Assembly: GCA_028554795.2 (NCBI GenBank)
Contig: CM068827.1
Coordinates: 72,017,809-72,081,808, forward strand
Direction: 5' to 3'
Length of the DNA stretch: 64,000 nucleotides
Origin: Sinohyriopsis cumingii
Lineage: Eukaryota > Mollusca > Bivalvia > Unionida > Unionidae
The stretch's first letter is position 1. The number at the start of each line of letters is the position of its first letter. A program made the translations under genes and the position numbers. This document shows, piece by piece, positions 1 to 11,100 of the stretch. Below the pieces are notes generated by a model, which was not told the DNA's origin, did not search any database, and saw only the letters and a program-made list of their open reading frames with translations.

Positions 1-189
1 AAAATCAACTTTATAATTCAACATCAACTCGATCACTTTACTAAAAAACCAGAACCGGAAGTCTGCATTAAAGGCGACAGTTAATAGAAAGACTACGAAT
101 AGAAAAGTAAGTCAGAGTTTCTTATGGTTAAACTGGTGCTAATGTTAAAATTCAAAAGGCTGTGAGAGAAAAAATAAATGGTCAATTTT

Positions 190-248
190 TTTAAAATCCC
201 AAAATGTATCGCGGGCCGCACAATATGGCCACGTGTTTGAGACCTCTG
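190..248 (-). mobile_element. hAT-like transposon end (terminal inverted repeat only)
   Basis: Read on the minus strand from 248, the sequence starts CAGAGGTCTCAAACACG followed by TGGCC and GCGGCCCGCG. This is the style of the CAGnGGTCTCAAAC...GGCCCGCGGGCC ends of hAT/Charlie-type elements (family knowledge). The 8 bp next to it (249-256, atatagag) could be one copy of the target duplication. The other end is not visible, so the element runs past the window start or is truncated. Confidence 0.4.
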
Positions 249-256
249 ATATAGAG

Positions 257-293
257 TGATTTAGACCACTCAGCCACACAGGGCCCCTTATTA
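257..293 (-). repeat. SINE-A head fragment (tRNA-like box A)
   Basis: The minus strand reads GGGCCCTGTGTGGCTGAGTG then GTCTAAATCACT, matching the first 35 or so bases of the SINE-A copies at 27338 and 35357, including the box-A-like TGGCnnAGTGGTC. The rest of the SINE is replaced by the hAT-like end at 248. Confidence 0.45.
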
Positions 294-651
294 TTTTGTT
301 TATTATTATTATTTGTAGTAGTATTATGCTATGAAGATACGTGTTATTCAATGTAGCTATTTAGCAAAAAACAAATGTAAAAAAATATAATAAAATAATA
401 AGTTCCACACAAGATTACTGTATCCTCACTCTAATCTCTCATGTAAATTACATCATCACTGATTCTCCAATAGTTGTCACAAGTTTTGATCAATTTTTAG
501 CAATACTGTTCCTTTAATTTTCATCCAAACTTTACCTATGATTGGGAAACAGAAAGACTGACTTTTTGCTAAGCTAACTGGAGTAATGAAGCATGAAAAC
601 AGGTGTTCACACTTAAAAAAATTGATTTATTAAGCAGTTGTTCAAACTCAC

Positions 652-685
652 CGAGAGCAGAAGAGAGTCGGCTTTTATCAGACCT
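652..685 (-). CDS. Candidate DMXL micro-exon (34 nt)
   Basis: On the minus strand a pyrimidine-rich tract ends in ATCATCAG|AGGTCT and 34 nt later there is a consensus donor CTCG|GTGAGT. Entering at phase 0, as required after the exon at 1895, it reads RSDKSRLSSALG and leaves in phase 1. The splice sites look good, but the peptide is too short to test by homology. It may be a cryptic or alternative exon, or chance. Confidence 0.35.
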
Positions 686-1894
686 CTGATGATTTGGGAA
701 TGAAAAGAAGCTCCATGTATCTATTGATTCACATAATATACCTTTGTACATCTCATACTTTGTGCATGAAACAAAAGAAGTTTAATTTGCATACATGGAC
801 CTGTCACTGCTGATACTCCATTGACTGCCAAAGGCAGGGTGAAACCACTCAATGGTTAAGAAACACATGGCAATGGACCAAGGATGATAGGTGATCACTG
901 ATTACATGATATTAATATTGGAAATTTGCCATAGGGGGAGTAGAATGGCCTTGGTGATCAGGTAACTGCTGAGCTCAGGAGACCGTTAGTGCAGGTTTGA
1001 CTGTATATTCTTCAAATTAAAAAAACACCCATGTTTTGTTCAACAAGTCACTTGAAAAAGTTAGGTAGCATGGTCTGATTGCACAACATTACCCTTTGAA
1101 CTCTTATGATATTACAATGTAATGCAAGTGTAGATTCAATAATAGAGGTCCATCTAATGATATATGAACTATTCATCAATGTTGTAAGTTAAAGGATAAC
1201 ATTCAGAAAGTCATCTAAAACAATTTTAGAAACTGTCCCTGCTAAAAAGGTCACGGAATTAACATATTTACTTTTTTAATGAGAAGTTTTGAGATTACAA
1301 CTAAAATAGATGTAGAGGAAAATTATTCATTTCACCAAAGCAAACACAAAAGACCAAGTTTGTATTTCACATTACTACCAGTTACATGTTTAAAGGAAGC
1401 TGTTTGGAATTTTCTTTTTCATTTTGAAATCGGGGGGGTGGGGGAGTGAAAATTTTACTTTTTGTGCATGTAGGGGCTTTGGAGAAGTGTCCAACCCATC
1501 CTAATTTTTCCACAGTTTAACATGTTTGATGTTACTTTGACTATAGTGATTTAGGTCTTACAAAAGGAAGTCTAAATTCTTGAGCTGAGATCCGATCATG
1601 GTTATTAATCTGAAAACTTCAGTCCACATTTTTTTTCTATCTTGGCTGGAAATTTTCCAAATATACAGAAAATCGACATAACTTAAATAACTGGAGATCT
1701 TAGTTTTTGCTCAGTTTTGCTGATTCCTGACATATGGGTCTCTGACAAACTGTGGTATGGTACTACCCCAAGACTGGAAAAGTCATTAAGGTGGAAATCT
1801 TGAATGTTGCAAATGAATGAAGTCACAATACTGATCTTACTGATTATTGTTGCTGCTGCTATAATTGTTATTACAGCTGTTTTGATTGTCTTAC
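686..1894. other. Intron, no gene seen
   Basis: AT-rich intronic DNA between the candidate micro-exon and the exon at 1895. A short G-run with two T-flanked blocks lies at about 1433-1446. I see no element ends and no coding trace. Confidence 0.55.
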
Positions 1895-2040
1895 TTTTGT
1901 CATGAAGAATGTGATCATGCTTAATTCTGGGGGAATATACTTCTCCCGGTAGGTTTTCTTGATGTCATGCTTTCCTTCTGTTCCCATCACCTTCATATGC
2001 AGCTTCATCCTCTGTTTGTGTAACAATTCATCAGAGCTTC
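1895..2040 (-). CDS. DMXL2: DMXL exon with YREKYIPPELSM motif
   Basis: 146 nt, phase 1 to 0. Acceptor GACTCATACAG|GAAGCT; donor ACAAAA|GTAAGA. It encodes RSSDELLHKQRMKLHMKVMG, then TEGKHDIKKTYREKYIPPEL and SMITFFMTK. The YRE-(F/Y)-PPE-SM---(F/Y)F--K motif is conserved in DMXL proteins and precedes an acidic linker and the C-terminal WD40 propeller, which are not in this window. Confidence 0.93.
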
Positions 2041-5000
2041 CTGTATGAGTCAAATATATATTTTCATCAATTCTCCTAGTAATTTAAATTAACAGTATTA
2101 TCATATTATCTTAGTTTGAATTTACAGATTCCACTCAAAGTTGGAAGACTAGCATAATGCCCTTATTATCTATTATTAAAGATTTCACTGTCCAGCATAT
2201 AACTGTTTTATGGTCACGGACTTGTTTGCCTTCTAATGTAACAAGAGGCTCATGTGGGCCCATGATTACACACACATCTGACATAAGTGTACCAGCCAAA
2301 GCAACAGCAGTTGGCAATTAATCTGCATTAATTTGATGATGTCTTTCCAAGTTAATCAAATTCTGTGACATGCTTTCCATAAAAGGAAAATTGTAAACAA
2401 GATTTTGAAAACCCTCAGACTAGTATCAATGGCCATATTTAAGAGCAGATCAGGATCTGGTTCATTGGCACAGAACTTCATGCTGGATGAAAAAGTAAAA
2501 TTTGGTATAAATTCTCAAAATGAAGCTACTTAAAGGTTATTATATTTGAAGTAATGAAAATTTGGTGAACTATTATTAACTTGCTATGGTATTATTTTAT
2601 AGATTGCTATGATTTTCATAATAAAAATGACTATGAAGACAAAATGGCATTTGCACATATTGATGCTACCATGTCCATACCATTCCAACCTTTCAAAAGT
2701 TTTAAAATTCCCAAAGGATGTGATGTTTCTCTCTTTGACAAACTCCCCTCCCCCTCCATGACATGCACTCTTTTCATATTCTGGTCAGCTGTGGCCAAAC
2801 TGCACAATAGCTACAGGTTAGTCGTAGGTAAATAAGCAAGAAAGTCAGTGTGACTAATTAACAGTTAATCCTTATCATTGCAATTATCTTGTAAAAAGGA
2901 CTGGTCCTCTGACATAATTCAAAGAAACCATGTTCTAAAGTGTGAGTTATGTAAGTACCAGCAAGTGATTGGCAAATAAATTATGCCATTTTGTTGTAAC
3001 TAGCGGTAATCAACATTTGTGGATGCAGTACAGTAATCTCAGGTGTTCACTTCTCTTTGGTGACCATTCTTGCAATTGCAACTAATTTCTGACAATTTCA
3101 TTGTTGTGGTTTATTTTTTGTTGTGGTTTATTTTCTGATTTTAGTATTGTTGTAGAGTAAAAACTTTTTAGAAATGGACTTAAAAAATGTTTAATCTTAA
3201 CATGCTATTTACGGAAGAAACAAGTGTGATAATAATTATTTTGTCACAACAATGTTCAAAAGTCATAAAATAGAACATGGCTTCTGTAGATTGCATAAGA
3301 TACTGTTGTACCATCAATTTCCGTGGGGGACCCATTTTCATGATTTTAGTTGTTGCCCTGAAACACGAATTTAAATCCCCAATGAAAAATGAACCACGTA
3401 GGATGATGAACTCCTCCCCTTTCCTTACAGTGTTTCATTCCTAGAAATTAACACAGCTACTAGCATTTGATAAATCAAGGTCAATACTGTAATCTGATAA
3501 TTAAATATTAGCTTTTACATGTGTTTGTTTTATTTTTTATTTTAACCTTTTGAAACAAGAATTATAAATCATTTTATATTGTTTCAATGCACACATTCGA
3601 TAAGGTATCCGATAGCTGTAATTTTACACTCACTGCCTTAAATCACTATGTGAGGTAAGTAAGAACAGAGAGAAAATAGACAAAAAGCATAAGGTATTCA
3701 AACAATAGTAATACTGAAAATGAAAGAATTTTTTTTACAAAATAACAGTTCATGAAAATTAAATTTAATACTAATTCAAACTGATCCTTCAATCAAGAAC
3801 AACTGTTATTAAAACGTTTAAATCCTTCTGAAAGCACATTTAATTTTATCCATGCATTTTTAATCCAACTGAACAACAATCCTGTAAAATATTATAACTA
3901 TTTCTATTATTAATGAAACACCATGTATATACACTAATTACAGCAGAGTAGTAAAGGTCACACTTCACAGATTTTTGGACAAAGCCACTGTATCAACATC
4001 GTGTCAATCAAGTCTCATGGTACTCACAAATGCTTCTCAGGTAAATAATCCCCAAATTGCTGAATTATACAAGTCCAACTTTCTCAAAACCACTGATGAT
4101 TAGGTACGATCTTTCAGTCGTTGTCGCATGAGCTGCAATTATCCATTCACTGTGAATCGGCTTGATTAATGAGGTTGCAAGGTTTACTAATACTGTGCAC
4201 TGATCATCACCTTTTTCCATAAAAGCATCCATTACCCGTTAGCATACCACTCATGGAAGTGTGACTTTAATTCTTTTTTAACTCTATTTACTGTCAAGTC
4301 CAGTGGTTGAAGTCGGTCTGTACAAGAGGCAAGCACAAACATTAGCTGCCTGGTAAGCACGTGCCTGCGCCATGTTCGCAGCTTCTGACGGGTTAGGAAG
4401 TCCAGGAACCGAGTGGGCTCTAAATTGAATTTTACCACTCTTAAGCCACTGTGTTAATACCATGATTGTCAGAAAGTACTGATGGTGCAACTTGATGGAC
4501 AGTGGTTTAAGTAAGAGTTCATTCATATGTATTTTAATAACCAATTGGCCTAGTGTTGTTGGCTGAGTAGGCATCCTTTGATGTTGAGCACTCAAACAAA
4601 AACATGGCGAAAGTGATAAATCTTGACAGGTGTTTTATTTGTGTTCGTAGAGATGGAAGTATTGTTTTAGTGTTGTTGGCTGCGTCAGCTTTGACTGATG
4701 TTATTTACATGGTCGAAAACTCTGTGTAAAAATTGAACTTTCCAGGTCTTTGATTTGTGCTCACACAGGTGGTAGTAATTGTTTTAAACATTAAAGTGAC
4801 CGCCATTTGCAACAGCATAGTTTTATTCTTTTGTATTCCTTTTGTATTCTTTATTTTGGGTATTTGTAGAGGTTAAACCACGAAATTAAATACCTACCAA
4901 CTGGCAAACTTTGACAGCAAAACCATGAATTAAATTACCCACAAAAATGCCATTTTTTTTTTTTTACAAAACCACGAAAACTGAGCCCAACAAAAATAAA

Positions 5001-8000
5001 TTATACTACAGTAGATCTATTTATGTTAGGTTTATTTTAGAAGAAATGAAAATAAACAGATGTAGTATAATAACTGGGAGCTCTCTGTAAAAGTTGGGAA
5101 ATTGGGAGTGAGGTATTGAATGACCAAAAATATGAGTTTTTTCTCCTGGCGTGAGGGTTGATAGGTCTGCCTGGCACATACAAAAATGTACAGCTGTACA
5201 TCCTGTGGCACATCTCAATTTATACATCTGATCACGGTGTGTATCACCAACCCATAGTATCAGATATCTTCTGGAAGTTTATTATGCTTAACAAAATCAT
5301 TCACATTACATGCCTTAATGGGATTTTCATTTGGGCATGGAAATTGTTCCATTTCAGGGCAAGAATAAGAAATGCCTATGATGGAATCCAGAACAGACTT
5401 CTCTAACATCCCTAAAACATGCCAGACATCCAGCATGAGTGGAAACACAAGCTAACTCAACCTATACAGTATGTGAACATTTTCCCATTACCAAGAGTGA
5501 ACCAACAACAAGTTTATACTTAATTTTCATGGGTGACATGAGTAGCCTATATGCAAGCTAATCTGAAAAAAACTGAACCATCTCAAAAACAGTGCATCTT
5601 TCCCATTGAAGCAAGTAGTTGTAAGGCCCCAAGCTTTCCCATACTGGAGGATATTTGTTGAACTTGACAACCAGTAACATTTTGTGCTTATAGATTGCTT
5701 ATCCCTATTTAAAAATATCCATTTTTCAAGACTCTAAATACATATCACTAGCCAGCATCTTTAAATGGACCCTCTTATATAGCAATAATTGCTACATCAT
5801 TTTGGATTTCAGATAGGCACTACTTTCATTTAGGACCAAACTATACATCATAAGATGTCTTATGGTGAAAAACCCAGGCCGATTTGACCATCCATCTTGT
5901 ATGTGTAGCTATAACAATATTTTTCAACCATGGTGAACATACTGGACGTCAAATCAGCACTATGTCATTCAGGACCAACAAGATGAAATCATCTGATGAA
6001 AACCATATGTTGATATGACTTTTTGGCGAGCAATAATTGCATATCTGAGCAACACTATTTTCATATTAGGTCCAACTAGACCTTGGGATGAATGTGGAGG
6101 TGTGAAGTTTAATGCAATTTTCCAGGTAATTTATGAGTTGTCAAAAACTTGTGCAATCAAAACATTATATGACAGACAACAGGATACATAAGCCCTTCTG
6201 GCCTATAACCAGAAGAGCTTAAATAAAACAAACAGACTAACAAGGAAATCTTACTGCTAGAAGGAAGAACACCTTTTTGGGAGACTGAGAGAACAGTTTT
6301 AACTCCTCCACCAAACAATGCTGACCACAATCTGCTATCAAACTTATGGGCAATCAGGCGATACAGGAGATGGCAATCATATGCAGACAGTGCATTAATC
6401 AGCAGACTGACATACACTGCAATCAAGGTCTCACACAGCATGATGTTCAGCTTTGGAGCATCCTCATCCTTCCCACGAGCCAAGAGTACTCTAAGAGAAG
6501 TAACTCCTGCAAGAAAAACACGAAGTCAATTTATCTTTCTTAGCAACAGAACGGTGATGTACATACTGAAAATAGGACAAAATATCTGAAAGCAATGTAC
6601 CTGGAAAAAGAAAGGATCATCTATCAAAGAAGTAGTGAGAAGACAAATATTTAATTTCATTGTAATTTATACACCACCTAAAGATTTCTGGTTTCCTAAA
6701 AAGTACAAAATTTTGCATATATATGTAAATAAAATAAATATGAAGAAACTGTTTTTTGTTTCTTCCAAGAAATTGAAATATTTAAGAAGGAGCTGTGACA
6801 ATGTTAAAAGCATAATGGTTTTGAACTGAAAATCAGTGTAACAATATTTGCAACAGTTTGTCTGTAGGACAGCAGCATAATCTGCATGCCTTTTGTTATC
6901 CCTACTCCCGTCTTATACATTCCTTAAATACATACTTATACATCCAACTGCAAACAACACAAACCCTGATCTACCATTTCATAATATACCCACACATCAG
7001 AGAATGTTATTTGTGCAACTGATTACAGTGGTCCCTGTCTTATATGGCCACCTCTTCTGCACCGTGGGAGTGGCCTTATAAAACAGGTGGCCTTTCCAGA
7101 GGGGTCTAAACCTTTTGTGAGAAGTATATGTAAACATCAGCTTTTATACATAATGACATATATTAATCTTAGTGTTACATGTACTTTAGCAGACATGACT
7201 TTGGTCTTCCATAAAAAAAGCTGAAAAAATTGTAAAGGGTTTTTGGGGTCCTCCCCCAACAGGGCCTCAAGGGGCAGTGCCCTTGATCTGGGGGTCCAAA
7301 AACGTATTATACACTCATAAAAAACTGCTCCTGGTGCAACTTATGATCATAAAATAAACCAAAATAATCATCTGAAAAACTAAAAAACTTACCAAAAATG
7401 TTCAACTCGACATCAATAATTTCACAATATTTATAGTCAAATGAATTTGTTCTCCAATACTATTGATGCACATGTCAGTGTTCACATTGTAATTAAGTCA
7501 CAATAATTTGCCAATTTTTGCAGCAAATATGTTATACTTCCCTCTTTTTATAACAAATCTGTAAAATAAACACCCAAGCACATAAACTAAATACAAATAA
7601 TCCCATACATTCTTTTTCTCCAATGGACACAACCTGTTGATATGCCAGTTGAGCTCTTTTGCAGCTTTGGCAAAGTTTTCTTTAGCCCTCCCATTTTGTC
7701 ACCACTGACTTTTTGGGCTCAATGTGCAATCATTTCTTTTCCTTCTCAATGAGAGCCTTATTTCTTTCAAGCTGCTGCTTGTATTGGCGACATGCAGTGC
7801 GCATTTTCTGACAAAGGGCTACATCTGTTCTCTCATGCAAGAAATCTTTCTTCTTATAGTAATTAACTGCACTTTTACCCGATGCCTTCTGAGCTTCGAT
7901 TTTTGCGTATGCAGCTTCTTTTGTAGGTGCTGTTCCAAACTCTTCCAACCGAGATTACCGTAATTCTGATCTTTTCTGCAGATGTTACAAAATGCCAGTC

Positions 8001-8114
8001 CTCTAGCATTCAGTTTTCTTATAAACTGACCAACTAAATTTCAATCAACTTTTTGCTCCAGCCATTCACATTTCCATACGTTTTGTAAACCTTGATCTAA
8101 ACTTTTTGTGTCAT

Positions 8115-8151
<37 letters not shown>

Positions 8152-11100
8152 AACTCAGGACGCCATGTTTTGCAAGCATGCTTCTTCTTTCCATTGCCAT
8201 CAGTTTCCATTACACGAAGATTCATTGGATGAATTAAAACCTTTGACCAATCAGAATAATCTTTACGAGAGTCATGTGCTAATATATGGAATAAATATTT
8301 TAAAAGGGTCATCACGAAATGTGACCAGACAGATCGTTTTTTAAAAACCGGATCAAAAATGATATACAAAAACAGATTATATCAAGAAAAATCTGATTCA
8401 AGTCAGAAGAAAAGCATCACTGCCTTTATAAAAGGAGAAAAATCATGTCTTATTTTAGCCAACACTTCTTCCAGTAACGTAAACCTGACTTTGGGAGACA
8501 GATATCGATCAGAGATAATCAGATTACTTACCTTATGATATGAATTATCAGTTCTGGACACATTTTAAATTAAAAAAGTGGCCGCTTGTGAGGGGAAAAT
8601 TTCACATTTTTGTACTAATATGCTGGCTGCTGGTCAAGCTAGAGGGGTGGCCATTCTTAAGTGGTACTTCTGAACACAAACTCGTTGGTGCCAAGGAATT
8701 CTGACCATAAGAAGTGTGTGGCTGTTGGTAAGAGGGCCATTCAGGATGGGGACCACAGTACTCGTAACAAACTGCAGACCCATATCTCCTGGCACATTAT
8801 ATGACAACAGATCAGTTTGGAGTTGAACTCAGCCTATAAGCTTGTCTAAACCATACATGCAAAACTGGCCTCACTCTTACAAGCTCCATATCTGGGGAAT
8901 AATTGATCGAAATTCTATAACCATTATGCGTTATCTACAGACCACCCCTAATCACAGTTCAATCTACATATAAAACAAAGCCATTGTACTGTATGTATTC
9001 ACTTATAAGCTGGGTCCAACTGCAAACTGCGTAGACCCAGATCTGCCATAGTATATTGCAACTGCAGATCTGGGTCTATGCAGTTTGGTAGGAGTAATCA
9101 GTAGCATACACAACACAGACCCTGATCTGTTGGTGAATAATGTGATATTAGATCAGGGTCTATGTATTTTGCAGTTGGACGAAATTTGTATACTGTAGAA
9201 ACATTACATTATATATGCAAGTATGATTGCATGTCTGAACAAGCCGAATAACATGACCTCCCTCCCCCGTTTTTTTAAGCATGTAAATAATGATATTATT
9301 AAAACTAAGCTTGAAATTTTACCTGGCCATTTTGCAGGTGAAGTGTTGACCACATCATCGCTACCACTTATGGAGCGTCTCCGGTGTCTCCTAACGCCAG
9401 CCATAAGATGACTAGCATGAATTGCAAAATTATGACTGGAAAAAAAAGGCAGACAGTATTATGGGTATTACATTCAAACCTTAATCAAATTCTCACTACA
9501 ATCAAATCATCAATGACATGATACAAGACTATTCAACACATTTTTCATGCAGAAACTGCTCATATTAGACTGTGTTATGGCTGGAATGTGGTAACTAAGT
9601 AAACAAAAAGACGAGTCTTTTATATCTCATGCCATGCCAAAATGTCTATTATCAGAATGAAGGATTTATTGAATTTTAAGTTCCATATTAAAAAAAAAAT
9701 GTATGGGCATAATGTGAGTTTACTTGTTTAAAATCGGTTAGTTCTTTAAAGCTTCTGGTGACAAGTATGGGTACTGTAGGTAATCTTTGACAAGTCAGGT
9801 CCAACTGCAAACAACACAGTGCCATATCTGATATCACACCAACCCATCTCTTTTGTTTGTTCTATTGATTAGTCTTTTCAAACTGCATAGACCATGATCT
9901 GCCAGAGTATCTGTAAGGTCTGCAGTTGGATGCGACATGTAGGTGAGTATATATGGTAACAGCAAAAGTACAATTCAGTATGTGAATCATGAATCATAAG
10001 AATTCCAAAAATTAAAAGACATATCTTGACAATGAATATGATTTGTGTATAAAGTTCATAAGGAAATCATGAGAAGTTTTGAAACTTGTACACCCAAAAC
10101 AAAATTGAGTATGCTGAATGGAGAGATGGATAGGAAAAATATATTAAAACAAAAAAAATATGCACATGCAAGCACAAATGCACACATACACAAAGACATA
10201 TCAGAGATCCTGCATTGACAATGAATCTACTGTCTGTAATATATATTCTTTTAAAAACAAATGTTGCAAAAATTGTTTCAACCTTTAGGTCTCATCAGGT
10301 GGCAGCTGCAAACCAGAGTTTATTCCTTTGATTTGCTATGGATTTCCCCACAAACTGTAAACTATACAGTGACCATTGAATTTTACTTCATTAAGGTGTT
10401 TACTTGATAGTTCCATGGATAAACAAATCAAAGACAATTCTGGAATAATTTATTACCAATTTTCCAGTTGGAATAACCTACAACCAATATCTGGTTGGAA
10501 TATCCCATTACCAATTTCCAGTTGGAATATACTACAACCAATATCTGGTTGGAATATCCCATTACCAATTTCCAGTGAGAGTAAAATAAAACAACTGCCT
10601 TTGATAACGAAACTGTGCAAAACTGTGCTGCAGTCTGACTCTACAACTGATTCAAAACATTTAATACTGGAAAAGTGAATAATTATTGTAGAAATTTATA
10701 AAACCACAAAACAAATGTCTATGATAATGGCATATCTTTGAATTTCTTGATTAGACAGCAAACAGATAAGGATATTTGCAACCCATATCTTTAATACTGA
10801 GGTTAGTCTAGAGTATGGATGGACTTGCACATGAACACCAAAGTGATTGATATGTCCAGCTTCCATCAAGGCAGGCCATAGAAAGTCAGTGATACGATGC
10901 CCAGATGGACATGACTTATCACAACAAAAACGAGATGTAGCCAAATGGATGAATGGACAGTGGTAACACTATATACACTAACCACATTCATTACTTTGCA
11001 AATACAGACATAAAAGAAGAACGTTGCCAATAAAATATTTTCTGTATACAGTGCATTTATTTATTATTATTTATTTATTTCTCTTCAACTGCACAAGTGA

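Larger units (their letters stand above)
1..651. other. Intron or downstream sequence, no gene seen
   Basis: AT-rich DNA downstream, in gene orientation, of the candidate micro-exon. It holds a hAT-like terminal sequence ending at 248, a SINE-type tRNA head next to it (about 257-293), and a TTA-rich stretch at about 290-320. No further DMXL exon was recognised. Confidence 0.6.
7026..8758. mobile_element. TA-flanked DNA transposon with CAGTGGTCCC-type inverted repeats
   Basis: The left end reads CAGTGGTCCCTGTCTTATAT then GGCC; the right end on the opposite strand reads CTGTGGTCCCCATCCTGAAT then GGCC, 18 of 24 matching. Each end abuts TA (7024-7025 and 8759-8760), as expected for TA target duplication. 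Tigger/pogo elements are known to begin CAGTnGTCCC. Sub-terminal GTGGCC-rich repeats lie inside both ends (7060-7110 and 8580-8740). The interior carries a decayed minus-strand coding region with a zinc-finger motif and a (CT)n tract. Length is 1,733 bp. Superfamily assignment rests on the ends and TA only. Confidence 0.65.
6507..9322. other. Intron almost filled by a TA-flanked transposon and a hairpin MITE
   Basis: 2.8-kb intron. A DNA transposon occupies 7026-8758 and a double-hairpin element occupies 9014-9180. The remaining DNA (6507-7025) is AT-rich with no coding trace recognised. Confidence 0.7.

Noticed and set aside
2135..2317. 60-codon minus-strand frame close to a DMXL exon, possible extra exon
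   Set aside because: Exons at 6255 and 2040 join in phase without it, and the peptide does not resemble DMXL or any family I know.
5158..5448. Overlapping frames on both strands at 5158-5406 and 5260-5448
   Set aside because: Short frames with no motif, no repeats and no splice support; chance frames.
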